DNA from: Lichenostomus cassidix
Lineage: Eukaryota > Chordata > Aves > Passeriformes > Meliphagidae
Length of the DNA: 64,000 nt
Direction of reading: 5' to 3'
Assembly (NCBI GenBank): GCA_008360975.2
Contig: CM039184.1
Location: forward strand, 69,915,056-69,979,055
How positions within the stretch are numbered: position 1 is the stretch's first letter; each line of letters opens with the position of its first letter. Made by a program: the position numbers and the translations under genes. The notes under the pieces are model-generated. The model saw nothing but the letters and a program-made list of their open reading frames with translations. It was not told the DNA's origin and did not search any database. Positions 1 to 9,971 of the stretch are shown one piece after another.

Positions 1-2012
1 AAACTCGAAAAGCTCAGGATGCACAAAAATTTTTGTGCTGAATAGTAATATGGAATCCCTTAACACCTTCCAGCAAATTTCTTAATACCTGTCAGGATTC
101 AATTTTTTTCATAAAGAGGGTACACTGTACCACTGCCTTCTCTATCCCCCCATAAACCCAAATACTCAATTCAAAATCCAGAAATTACTTCCCACCCCAC
201 TTCCCAGGCAAAATGGGTCACATTCTAATTAGAAAGCAGAAATCTATTGCAGAGTTAATAGGGTTGTTTCCTAATTCATCAAAGCTGTCCCCAAGACAAC
301 AGCCTGTGTGAAAAGATGGCTCTGTCCTGTCTTGCCCCCTTTCTGTACAAAGGCTCACCTTAACTGGATGTATTAAAATAGGGAACACAGCAGACTTAGC
401 AATTCCATTCTCATTTCCTCTGCCAAGCAATTCCTTACCACTTACACAGGGCTGTGGGCCCTGTTTCAAATGCCAGTAAGATATTTAAAGCAAAGATAAA
501 AACAAACCAAAAAACCCCCCAAAGCTCCAAATAATTGTAGATTGCTGTGTCTTCCACTCTCCTGCCTTGAGAATAACACTGGAGCAGGGTGCATGCTGGT
601 GAGGTCATCACTGTATTAGACTTAGCTAAACCAATCAATTTACTAAGCAAAGCACTACACGGTGACCTGGAGGGAACCCTCCTGTTCTGGAGTGACAAAT
701 GAGATGACCCAGCAGGATCTCCCATCTTGGTCTGCCTTGGCATATTACAGTTTTCTTTTTCTCACTAGCAAAACTTTTCATGGAAATCCATCAGCTTTGA
801 CGTATTTTTTGGGCTCTGATAGCTTATGAACTATGAGTGCATTTCCAGATGAGGGATGGGAGAGATCCCAGGCTAGTTAGACTAATAAAAACATTTTTGA
901 TTTCCTCGAATGAAAAGCAGAAGAGTTGTATGTATCTATACATTCATGAATGTATTGGAAAAGTGTTTCCCACCCACTGTTTTCTGCAATGTTGTGTAAG
1001 CATATGGCTAGCTCAGAATAACCAAGGTAGTATCCTGAGAAGGGGAGGAACACAGACAGAAACCTAGCAATCCGGATGTAGGGATTTGCTGTCAAACTAG
1101 TGTCTCTCCACTGCAATAGCTAGCTTTGCTTCAGATGTATAATCTTGCTGCTGACCTACCAGAGGTATTTTTCTGGCTACAGAATAGCAAAACGCTCTGC
1201 ATTTTTGAAAAAGGGGAGAAAAAGTAGGGTGGGTGCTGAAAGGGTGGATGGATGTGCAAGAGATAGCTAAAGTTGATGTCAGTGACTGTGCTCTTACTGA
1301 GAGGTGCTCGTTTCTGAGCAATGTGGGAAATGCCCTTATTCGAGAATGAAAGAAATGCTGGCAGACATAAATTGTAACAGCTATTATAATTATGCCTACA
1401 AATTAAGTTTGATAGCCAGACAATATATAAAACTGAATCTGCTCTACAATGTTCCATTTGCCATAAACACTGCAGAGGCTCTCAGTGGGAGTGGGCACTG
1501 CATGGATCTCTCAAGCCAGAAAGATGCTCCCTGCAGACTTTCTATCCCCATGCCATTCGAGCATGATATTCCCAGAATTTCACAGATATATTTTTTTTCC
1601 TGCACCACTATTCACAGAGGAACAGTCTTGGAACCCTTAACCCACTGCACAAACATAGGGAGCAAGGAGAATCATATACTTTAATTCCCAGTTAACTGAG
1701 GTGATTGAACTGCCTGTACTCAGCTGCATGCCCCCTGATCTTTTGAATGTCTGGCTGGAAGACGAGAACAAACCCAAACTCTTTCGTCTGGGGGCTGCTA
1801 CACCTCCCTCTTGGCATCCTTTTACCCCTGAAAGATTTGAACTGCACACACCTTTATCCTTGGAAAGCACACCGAGAACTGCAGTAACCAAGCCTTTGCT
1901 GTACTATTCTAGGCTGCCAGTCCTTCAAAACAGACACCAGCTCGAATTAAGGCTTTGTGCCCTCCTGCCAACCCCCAAAGACCACTGTAACCCTCAGCCC
2001 TATGCAGCTCAC
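1..2012. other. Flank of CpG-island promoter, no supported gene
   Basis: This is moderately AT-rich sequence. Short open frames occur on both strands (for example 435-743 minus and 1701-2117 plus), but none shows a recognisable domain, a signal peptide or convincing paired splice sites. If the candidate minus-strand first exon at 2557-2602 is real, this stretch is its first intron or contains later exons. I recognise no repeat family here. Confidence 0.5.
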
Positions 2013-2106
2013 CAGGTTCCAGCTCAGCACGCTGCATCCAGCCGGCTCCAGCATTATGCGAGGGAGCAGATCGAAGATGCTCAGCGGAGCTTTTGCAAGT
2101 GTTCTC
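2013..2106 (-). other. Candidate internal exon of a minus-strand transcript
   Basis: On the minus strand a CTTACAG acceptor (AG at 2108-2107) precedes a 94-nt segment that ends at CTG followed by GTGAGC (GT at 2012-2011), a good donor. The acceptor tract (TGCCTACCTTACAG) is only moderately pyrimidine-rich. Joining this segment to the candidate first exon (2557-2602, phase 1) brings a stop after a few codons, so it would be 5'UTR or a uORF end in that frame. An in-segment ATG at 2054-2052 opens 14 codons (MLEPAGCSVLSWNL) and reaches the donor in phase 0, so it could carry the true start. I do not recognise the peptide. The acceptor and donor could both be chance in GC-rich DNA. Confidence 0.22.
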
Positions 2107-2424
2107 CTGTAAGGTAGGCACCCCGGCACCCCGCTTCCTACCACTCTGCCCTTACGAGTGCTTGTCATCATGCCACAAGGGAAAGAAGATGAAGAAAGTG
2201 CCCGGGGCCACACCTGGCCAGGTGCTGCCGACCACTCTGCTTTCCCCCCTCCTTTCTCTCCTATCCCCGCGACAGCGCTGCCTCCCAGAGCCTGGCTCGG
2301 TGAGTCCGGAGCGCTGGGGCAGCGCCGCGCGTCGCTCCCAGGCTGGGGACAGCGACAGCTCTCAGCCCCAGCCCGGCCGGCAGGCGCTCCCAGCCCCGCT
2401 CCTCTCCCGCGGCCGCGGAGCTCC

Positions 2425-2442
2425 CACCTGCGGCAGCAGGTG
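2425..2442. promoter_or_regulatory. Palindromic paired E-box
   Basis: CACCTGC and GCAGGTG form a perfect inverted repeat separated by GGCA. Each arm holds a CACCTG E-box, the type bound by ZEB, Snail and some bHLH factors. Paired CACCT sites are the classic ZEB arrangement. It lies inside the CpG island, downstream of the presumed minus-strand start. Binding is inferred from the motif only. Confidence 0.4.
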
Positions 2443-2556
2443 CCGTGCGGGCACAGCACAGCGCAGCGCACCCAGAGCCGCCAGAGCCCAGCGCCACCGC
2501 CGCACTCGCGTCCGCCCCGAACTTGCCACGCTGCCCTCCCGCCCCGCGTCACTCAC

Positions 2557-2602
2557 CGCCGGGGCGCGGAGCCGAGGGGCAGCGCTCGCCCCGCTCTTCC
2601 AT
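2557..2602 (-). CDS. Candidate first coding exon (partial), unknown product
   Basis: On the minus strand an ATG at 2602-2600 in a fair Kozak setting (GCGCCCATGG) opens 15 codons plus one base. It ends exactly at a strong donor, G|GTGAGT, with the intron starting at 2556. The encoded start is MEERGERCPSAPRPG, which is charged, has no signal peptide and is not recognised. Upstream on the same strand are a 19-bp duplicated element, a TGACGC half-site and stacked GC boxes, which is the order expected for a CpG-island promoter. The frame stays open past the donor only briefly. Joining to the nearest plausible exon (2013-2106) gives a stop soon after, so this ATG may instead be a uORF within a 5'UTR exon. 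The rest of the gene would lie to the left of the window. No TATA box is seen. Confidence 0.33.
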
Positions 2603-2691
2603 GGGCGCTCGCGGGTGGCGGCGGCGTGCGGGGGCTGCGAGCGCCCGCTGTCGCCCGGCTCGCCCGGCCGGCAGCGCCGCAGCCCGAGCCT

Positions 2692-2729
2692 GGCGCCGGC
2701 TGGTTTGTAGGGCGCCGGCTGGTTTGTAG
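2692..2729. repeat. Perfect 19-bp tandem duplication in promoter
   Basis: The 19-bp unit GGCGCCGGCTGGTTTGTAG occurs twice head to tail with no mismatch. Read on the minus strand it lies about 90-130 bp upstream of the candidate ATG, near where transcription would begin. A perfect copy implies a recent duplication or active homogenisation, or an assembly artefact. Confidence 0.9.
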
Positions 2730-2744
2730 GGCTCCGCCCGGCCC

Positions 2745-2772
2745 GCGTCAGCGCCCCGCCCCGCCCCGCCCG
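2745..2772 (-). promoter_or_regulatory. GC boxes and CRE-like half site
   Basis: On the minus strand overlapping GGGGCGGGGC boxes (Sp1/KLF type) are followed immediately by GCTGACGCGG, a CRE/AP-1-like half site. They stand about 140-170 bp upstream of the candidate minus-strand ATG and directly upstream of the 19-bp duplication. This arrangement is typical of a TATA-less CpG-island core promoter. Confidence 0.5.
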
Positions 2773-2805
2773 GCCCGGGGCAGCGCCGTGCGGCCAGTGC
2801 GCGGG

Positions 2806-2882
2806 GAGGGGACAGCTCCGCCGGGAGGGGACAGCTCCGCGGGGAGGGGACAGCTCCGCGGGGAGGGGACAGCTCCGCCGGG
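2806..2882. repeat. Four-copy 19-bp GC-rich tandem repeat
   Basis: Four consecutive copies of GAGGGGACAGCTCCGC plus a short G/C tail start at 2806, 2825, 2844 and 2863. Differences are limited to the last few bases. Each copy contains a GGGGACAGCTCC core. It sits between the GC boxes and the larger minisatellite, and both strands are free of stops here, which creates artificial long open frames. Confidence 0.85.
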
Positions 2883-2904
2883 CGGGCGGCTGTGTGCGCG
2901 GGGG

Positions 2905-3340
2905 GTGTGCAAGCACGGGAGTGCGCCCGGGAATACGGGGGGGTGTGCGAGCACGGGAGTGTGACCGAGAACACGGGAGTGTGTGCGAGCACGGGAGTGT
3001 GCCCGGGAATACGGGTGGGTGTGCGAGCACGGGAGTGCGCCCGGAGCGCAGGGGGTGTGCAAGCACGGGAGTGTGCCCGGGAACACGGTGGGGTGTGCAA
3101 ACACGGGAGTGCGCCCGGGAATACGGGAGGGTGTGCAAGCACGGGAGTGCGCCCGGGAACACGGTGGGGTGTGCGAGCACGGGAGTGTGCCCGGAGCGCA
3201 GGGGGTGTGCAAGCACGGGAGTGTGCCCGGGAATACGGGGGGTGTGCAAGCACGGGAGTGTGCCCGGGAATACGGGGGGTGTGCAAGCACGGGAGTGTGC
3301 CCGGAGCGCAGGGGGTGTGCAAGCACGGGAGTGTGCCCCA
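2905..3340. repeat. 12-copy 36-38 bp G-rich minisatellite
   Basis: Units begin with GTGTGC(A/G)AGCACGGGAGTG at 2905, 2943, 2981, 3019, 3055, 3093, 3131, 3169, 3205, 3242, 3279 and 3315, the last being partial. Most are 37-38 bp and end in CCCGGGAATACGG or CCCGGGAACACGG. Units 4, 8 and 11 are 36 bp and end in CCCGGAGCGCAGGG. Because the unit carries no stop codon, frames on both strands stay open and give spurious proteins rich in ARECA or ACTPP-like repeats. The plus strand is G-rich, with several runs of three or more G. The location beside a promoter suggests length polymorphism could matter, but that is inference. Confidence 0.95.
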
Positions 3341-3400
3341 ATAGCCTTACAGCTCTGGGGTACGAAGGGCTGTCCGCAGAAGGCACACCTGCCCCGCCTC

Positions 3401-3515
3401 CATATAATCGTGGAATATCTCGAGTTGGAAGGGACGCACAAGGAGTCCAAGTCCTTCGATTGCCTCCTTCCTGTGCTTATAAAAATAGCACCCATGCGAG
3501 GTCGCAAGAATAACA
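3401..3515 (-). mobile_element. CR1 LINE 3' end fragment, antisense
   Basis: The segment reads ATCGTGGAATATCTCGAGTT then GGAAGGGACGCACAAGGA. This matches the remembered reverse complement of the avian CR1 3' terminus (ATAGAATATC..GAGTTGGAAGGGACCCACAAGGATCA). Only the last hundred or so bases of the element are present. The right edge is uncertain. Confidence 0.75.
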
Positions 3516-4401
3516 GACTTAAAGTACTTCTTGTTTGCTCTCTCAGGACTTTACGAGGTGAATCTGATCTTTTTTTTTTCCTCCTTAGATGCTTTGTGTT
3601 CAGCCACATGAATTCGATGCAGGAATGATGTCGAAAATGACTCAACAGCAGTGGGGAAAAGACCTTCTGGGGATTTAAGTCTTAGGGTTAATTTATTGAA
3701 ATCGGTCTGTATTTACTATGAACTGAATTGTGATTTTTTTTTCAAGACAAAACACATTAAAATTGACATTAGCATACTGCATCCATTATTTCAACAGCCA
3801 AACTCTTGAAAATTACTGTGAGAAAAATGCCGGCCTAAATAAATTTAAAAAAAAAGAATTCTTAGTTGATTATGATCAGTTCTTTGCAGTCTAACAGATC
3901 TGACAGAGGCAGGGTGTTCCCAAAGAAGGTTTACTGGTACTGGTTGCACACAGGTCTTAGTTTTGTTTGCCTAAAGTGGTAACTTCTGTTCCAGACTTTT
4001 ACTTCTGTAGTTTTACTTCTGTAACTTTACTTGCAAAGACTTGCTTATTAATGAGTTTGCTCTGGCAACTGCTGTTCTCCAACAGCACGTGCTTGAATTG
4101 ATTTTGGGTTTGATGTTTCAATTTCCATCCACATTGGTGGAGCTGTTTGCACAAGCACTGAAGGACTGGGTTCTCACTGTACAAGTGCACCAGCCAGGTT
4201 TATTCCATCCTTCCAAACTCTTGCTGTGGCTGCTGTGTGGGGACTGGGAGGTTTGCATGGGCTCCACCTGAGCAGCTTAGAGTGTTCTCTTTAGATAAGT
4301 GGTGGATGAGAATGGCTTGAATCACCTCTCCAGTCTTTGACAGGACATTGGTTATTATTCCTGCTGAGAGTGGACTAATGGGAGGATTGCAGGATAGTAT
4401 A
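3516..4401. other. Unannotated AT-rich spacer
   Basis: I see no gene or recognisable repeat. The short open frames at 3999-4190 (minus) and 4041-4271 (plus) overlap each other and have no domain. A run of poly-A (about 3848-3855) and near-repeats of ACTTCTGTA around 4000-4030 are the only local structure. Confidence 0.5.
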
Positions 4402-5060
4402 ATGAAATAATGGAATTTAAAATTTCTTTAGTTGGAAGGAACCCTGAAGTTCATCCAGTTCCAATACTACTGCCATGAGTGAGGGCACCATGTGCTAAAC
4501 CAGGCTGCTCAGAGCCACATCCAATCTGTCCTTGAACAGTTCCAGGGATGGGGCACTTGCAAATTCCCTGGGCAATCTGTTTCATTGCCTCACCACCCTC
4601 ACAGTAAAGAATTTCTTCCTGATATCTAATCTGAGCCTCTTTCAGTTTGAAACCATTCCTCCTTATTCTGTCACCACATCTCTTGTAGTTTCCCCTCAGG
4701 TACTGGAGGGCTGCAGTTAGGCCACCCCAAAGCCTCATCCTTTCCTGGCTGAACAAACCCAATTATTTCAGCCCTTCCTCAGAGCATAGGTGCTCCATCC
4801 CCTTAATCAACTAGGCCTCTTCTGGACTCTCTCCTGTAGGTTGATGTCCATCCTTTGCTGGAGACTCCAGAGCTGGGTGCAGTGTGGGGTCTCACCAGAG
4901 CAGAGCAGAGAGGCAGAATCACCTCCTTTGACCTGCTGGCCACATTTTTGGTGCAGTCCAGGACCTGGTTGGCTTTCTGGGCTGCAAGTGTGACTTGCTC
5001 ACTCCTCATTTCCTCCTGGAGTGCTGTGGGAATGTCAGGTCACACTTACTCACTGCACCA
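4402..5060 (-). mobile_element. CR1 LINE 3' portion, antisense, about 0.65 kb
   Basis: Read on the minus strand this is the end of CR1 ORF2 followed by the 3' UTR. Translating 5009-4803 gives AAQKANQVLDC and ILPLCSALVRPH, the conserved block after the reverse transcriptase. Translating 4762-4451 gives LFSQERMRLWGGL, then GFKLKEAQIRYQ, the conserved C-terminal CR1 tail. The plus strand shows the familiar CR1 antisense phrases CACCACCCTCACAGTAAAGA and TTTCTTCCTGATATCTAATC. The frame is broken between these blocks. The copy is 5'-truncated, as is usual for CR1, and its 3' end lies at the left. Confidence 0.93.
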
Positions 5061-6925
5061 AAACCCAGCCTAGTGTGCTAATGCTATGCAAAAGTATTCC
5101 TGTGGTATATTTTCTTAAATACTTTACTTTCAGCCTTGGCCTGCACTGATATTATAACAGGGGGAAAAGCTACCAATTATGGAACTCTGCTTTCTAATCA
5201 TGATTTCTGTTGAGGGAAGCAGAACAAGGATGATATGTTTATTCAAGTATCACCAGCAATTTCAAATGGATTAGAGGAAGTAGCTGTGTTTGTGGAGTTA
5301 TTCTGTTTACAACCATTTGCCTCCAGCCTTGAATAGGCATACTTTTGTATGGCTAAATTAATTAATAAAATAAATATGTAATGCAACATCTAAGGAACGA
5401 AGAGTACTCAATTATGTTTCAATATGAGTGTTGCTAAGTAGAATCTTGTCAAAGGTTTTCAAGAAACGAATGTAACTACTTAAGGAAAAATAGGATAACT
5501 GTAAATTTATTTTATTTTATGGTTTTGGATATTTAATATTTAAGATGTTTTCTGTATTTAAGTGTAGTATATCATTGCAGTGTAATTGCTGTAGCATCAA
5601 TAGATAAGTACAAATACTTTACTTTTAATTTTGTAAGATAAAAGTAGAACATTTCATTAGTGTTTACTAAAAACCCAAAACAATAATACTGTCTTTTAAC
5701 TTTGTATTTTAATACCTTTCTGTATGTTTTATTATAAATCTGAGAGTCTAGTAGAGAATTACATTCAATTGTGATTAGCCTTGCTGTTTAACCCTGGTAT
5801 TTATGTCATGACAGGGGGTTTTGATTGTCTTGGAAACAGGTAAAAAAGAAAAAGCTTAGATCTTGTTCAACTGCTATAGACCCTCACAGTTCATTCATAA
5901 GGGATCACTGTTTCTTCCTTGTGAACTGTAGATCAGATACCATAATATTCATTTCATGTTTAATATCCAGTCTTGATATAAAAGAATCAAAAGATGAAAA
6001 ATTCACCATTTCTTTATTATTCCAATCATGAACTATCTTAGGTGTCAAAATAATAACAGAAAATATCTGTGTACCTTTTAATCTGAAGGTATGTAAGTGT
6101 AACTTCAAGCCACTGCTTTATTTTATCACTTTCCCAGATAGATGAAAGATGTTTTGCCCAAAAACATACTTTCTTTTTCTAATTGGGTCATTTCTCAGTA
6201 TTCTTTTTCTCTTTTTAATAAGCTAAACAAAGTGATCTCTTGCAGTGTCTCACAGAAAGGCTCAAGAAAGTTTAGATTTAATTACTTTTCTTCACTTTTC
6301 ACAAGTTCTCATCAGTGAGTACAATACTGATGCTTAATATTCACTTAATATTTTCACTATGCTTTGATGAGGAATCCCAATTGCCAATAAGGTTTCAAGA
6401 TCTACTGGTTGCTCAGTTCTTAAGCTATTTCAAATACCTTTCATTGTCATGTAATAGTTACTTTTTAAATTCAGATGTTCCAGACTACTAAATCTGATGC
6501 CTTATGAGAGTATTCTGCCTTCCTAATTCTCTTTATCAAGCAAATTTGTAATTTCCTCAAAGCAGATTTCTTTGACATGATGGTAGTAGTGTCTCTTAAA
6601 CCATGGGAAAAGTGGTAAGAGAGAGTGACACTAAGTCAACAGTGCTGTATTTTTATTTGGCTATTGAACAATGACTAATTTAGAAAAAGGAAATGAGACT
6701 TCTTAAAGCCAAAAGAATGACAAACTAAAATTATCAATGCAACATTGGCAATACTGAGTTATGCTTCCCTTATTAGTCCAAAAATGAGGATGTGAAAAAT
6801 GGGGTTACCAAAGTTGCAGCATATCCTGGATGACTGACATGTGCCATACATGCAGAGGGAAGGGTGTTCTGCCCATACAGTAAATTAAATGGGAGCCTCT
6901 TAGAGGAGAAGCTCTGCTAGAGGAC
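5061..6925. other. AT-rich intergenic or intronic DNA
   Basis: No gene is supported. The sequence is strongly AT-rich with short chance frames only (for example 5825-6031 plus). No recognisable mobile element was found. Confidence 0.5.
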
Positions 6926-7190
6926 ATGGCAAATGATTCAGAGCCAGGATTGGATAATTTGGGGATTGGGCTGGGGACAGGGCCCACGTTGGGCACAGGA
7001 CCTGTGCTGGAGCCAGCAGGACAGCAGAGGTGGGATGCCTGGCCAGCAGGGAGGGAGCAGGGGGTGACTCACTGGGGGCAGTGTGGCTCCCAGGACAGAC
7101 CCCAGTGGCTCTCAGCCAGCACTGGAGGTGGCTTTAGTGCTGGCTCAGCTCTGGAGGTGGCTGAAGCAGCTCCAGTACAGCCTGCAGAGC
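6926..7190. other. GC-rich, CpG-poor segment
   Basis: Composition switches abruptly to G/C-rich with many GGGACAGG, GCTGGAG and CAGCAGG words but almost no CpG, unlike the island at 2.2-3.3 kb. The words GGAGGTGGCT and CTGGAGGTGGCT recur at about 7122-7165. An open plus-strand frame covers it (6926-7228) with no recognised domain. It may be a decayed LTR or other repeat. I could not name it. Confidence 0.35.
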
Positions 7191-9870
7191 ATTGGTTTCC
7201 TGCTGCCATAAGCATCAGAGGGATTTGAAAACTTCCTTTCAAATGCTGTGCCACCACTCTGCTGTGTTTTGGAAATGCAGAGGTGGAAAGGAGCTGAAAG
7301 AGCAAAGACATGAAAATTTCTTAATTGAAGAAATACTTAGAGCTTTCTCTGTACAGTCGATGTTGGAGCTGCCTGTTACACAACAAAACTTACTTTTGTC
7401 AGGTTGAAGTCATGCAGACACGACTTAAGAATTCAGACTCACAGATTTCTATTTTGTCACTAGGAAACACTCTAGGGAAATCAGGGAGGAATTAGTGGTG
7501 TTATCCAGCCAGCTAACAGAATTCAGGTGTAGAATTTGAAAATATAATTAAATAGGTATATATTGTAAAGTTATTTTAAATTCAAGAAATAAAAGGTATG
7601 TTACTTCAGGTCTAAAATGTAAAGAAGATGGGTCTAACTTAGAGCAAGAGTGTAAAGATACGAACAAGGCACCATTTTGGTGAGAAAAATAAAGGCAGTG
7701 AAAAGGGAAGGGAGTGTTTGGGAGTGTGAGGTTATAAGCCAGCCTTTGCACAGGTGAAGTGCCTCTGAAGAGAAGACCTGTCCTTGAGGTGGAAAAGAGC
7801 AGGCTGGTTGTTCACAGGAAAAGGTACAGCTGAAATAGGGGAACAAATTGTGGGAATGAGACTAATTCCAAATGGGTAGCAGATTTGAACAAATATGTAT
7901 GCAAAAGGTAATCTGTAGACATTTGGAAAGCTGACTTTGCTTGTCAGGCATCCAGTGCTGTTGATAACCAGCTCTCTTTCTCAGATGCAGTGATGGTGCA
8001 TTTAGTAATAGCAATATTGGAGAGATTTAAAATTGTGGTCCAGGCTGGGATGCATCACTTCCATATATCCTCTCTATGGTCCAGTATATTTTAAAATTAA
8101 GTTCATGCCTTAGATTAAGCAATAAAATGCAGGGAAAAGAACCAAAATGTAGCAGATGGAAAGGAACTGGGTGAGAAGGACCAGTCTAGTCTAGGTACAA
8201 TACTGAGGGAGGTGCAAGGAAAATCTAAAAAGCCTAATCTCCTAAAAATATTTTCAGGGATGATTTAACTACAGAGAATGAGTGAGGGCTTGCAGTATAG
8301 ATGAGCTTATGAAAGCAAGGTGGAAGTGAAGCATACAGAGAGGAACCTTAGAGTGAAAAGAGAGGATAAATGATAATTAAGTGATAATATTGAACTTTTC
8401 CAGGGAAATAAATAAAGGATTAGTCTGAAGATTCCTCACAGCCCTGCCTCATAGCTCAGTTTAGACTTTTATTTAAAATGATCTCTGTGAAGCATGCAGT
8501 GGTGCCATGGCCTTCTAATTCATTTTCTTTAGTCAAACATTCTCAGGTTGGTACTTTAAGCTCCAGGAGTTGAATATTGAGTGTGGAGGTTTATACTGCT
8601 GTAAGAAAGAGGCCTGTCAAAATTCTGCAGTTCAGCATAAACTTTTAAGACTTTTCCCATCCCTAACTGTAGTGTTTGCAATAAGAGACAGATTATCACT
8701 TGGTGATTCAAGACTCTGAATGATAGCTTTTACATGATCAGAAGAATGTTGGTTTTAACAAAGTAAAGGAAGAAAAAGATTAGTAGTAAGTTGACAATGG
8801 ATGAAATCTAAGTTCCAGTTAAGTGTCTGACTTGTTACAGCTCTGCAAGCAATTCAGACTCTTTCTTTGAGAATGTAGGGTACCCCTTTCAAGTAGGGTA
8901 TTGCTGTATAAAGAGAAGGGGATAGGTACAAAATGATAATTTTTGCAGTGTCATCTTCCCAAACAGCTGTGTGAGTCCAGGGCAGTTGCAGCTCAGGATT
9001 TCCCACCCTTCTGTTCTGGGTGACATCCTAAGTCTAGCAGAGCCTTGCAAAGGCAGCAGAGCTTTCAGGTGCTGAAAATGCAGGTAGGTTTCTTTCCCCA
9101 TCCTCACCTTACAGCTGCTGGACTCATTTGTTAGGCAGCTGTGTTTGCTAAAGCAGGAAAAAACCATCAGTGAAGAGAATAGTTTCCTGTTGGTTTTGTG
9201 CAAGCTGCCCTGGGAAGACTCCATTGTGGCTGGGAGCTTGTGAGAACAAGTTAGGATCCATATTTTCAGTGGAACCTATCCACTTGAAATCAGAGGGGAA
9301 AAGTCAAATGCTATTACATCCATTGGAAATTGCTAGCAGCACACAGACCCTTTTACTCAGAGCAGGTGACAGCAATCCATCCATCTGAGCCCTGCTGTGC
9401 AGTTTCAAATCCAGAAAAAATCCTGAAGATGGTGAAAGGAGGCTGTGTAAACAACTGGTCACCTTCCCATTCAAGCATTATTATGCTTCCAGACTTGTAA
9501 TTTCAGGCATCTCTCAATGTCAAAAAGCCTCTTGTATTATTTGGGTTTATTATACCTTTAGCCTGAGTGCTGAAAGTTTTTTTTTTCTTTCCACTAGCAG
9601 CCTTGTACAAACATAAGGAAATAGCCAGAAGGTCTCTATAAGAAAAGTTAGTTCGTTGCTCAGTCTTCTGGCTACTCTAAATTAGGAATGATTTGCCCCA
9701 GGTTGTTTTAAGAGAAAAATATTCATGATAGATATTCATGATCTTCAGAGTGACAGTTTCCATCTCAGTTTTTAGAGGGCATTTCTGTGATTGAAAGGAC
9801 AGTTCTGCATTTGTTCTGCCCCTTTTTGTTTTTCTGTACCTGCTACCTGATGGAATATATTATACCAGGT
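7191..9870. other. Intergenic or intronic DNA without a supported gene
   Basis: Only short frames occur (for example 7548-7751 minus, 8889-9224 minus). None shows a domain or convincing splice sites. No recognised repeat family. Confidence 0.5.
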
Positions 9871-9971
9871 GGTTTTTTTGTTTGTTTGTTTTGTTTGACT
9901 TGTTTGTTTGTTTGAGTTGCGATTTTTTTGTTTGGTTGGTTTTGGTTTCAGTATTTTGTGTGTGTGTGTTT
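9871..9971. repeat. (TTTG)n / T-rich low-complexity tract
   Basis: Interrupted TTTG and GGTT repeats run for about 100 bp and end in a short (TG) run. This could be the decayed poly-A/T end of an antisense retroelement, but no element body is recognisable beside it. Confidence 0.8.

Larger units (their letters stand above)
2230..3345. promoter_or_regulatory. CpG island promoter region
   Basis: This block is strikingly rich in G, C and CpG dinucleotides, while the rest of the window is AT-rich and CpG-poor. It is the only such island in 64 kb. It contains GC boxes, a TGACGC half-site, paired E-boxes, a strong GTGAGT donor on each strand (2556 minus; about 2302 plus) and short tandem repeats. 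CpG islands of this kind mark vertebrate promoters. The best strand call is minus, because the GC boxes and CRE-like site lie just upstream of a minus-strand ATG and donor. A divergent plus-strand transcript starting in the pyrimidine-rich stretch at 2240-2270 and spliced near 2301 is also possible. The right third, from about 2905, is minisatellite rather than unique promoter. Confidence 0.8.

Noticed and set aside
1701..2117. 138-codon plus-strand frame leading into the CpG island
   Set aside because: It ends near a donor-like TAAG|GTAGGC, but there is no domain, no good acceptor upstream and it overlaps opposite-strand frames of equal quality.
2158..2964. 268-codon plus-strand open frame
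   Set aside because: It lies across the CpG island and tandem repeats where stop codons are rare. The composition is Pro/Arg/Ala-rich with no domain.
2362..3645. 427-codon open frame on the minus strand (and overlapping long frames on both strands)
   Set aside because: It is created by the stop-free minisatellite and CpG-rich promoter. Several frames on both strands stay open over the same repeats, and the peptides are simple repeats.
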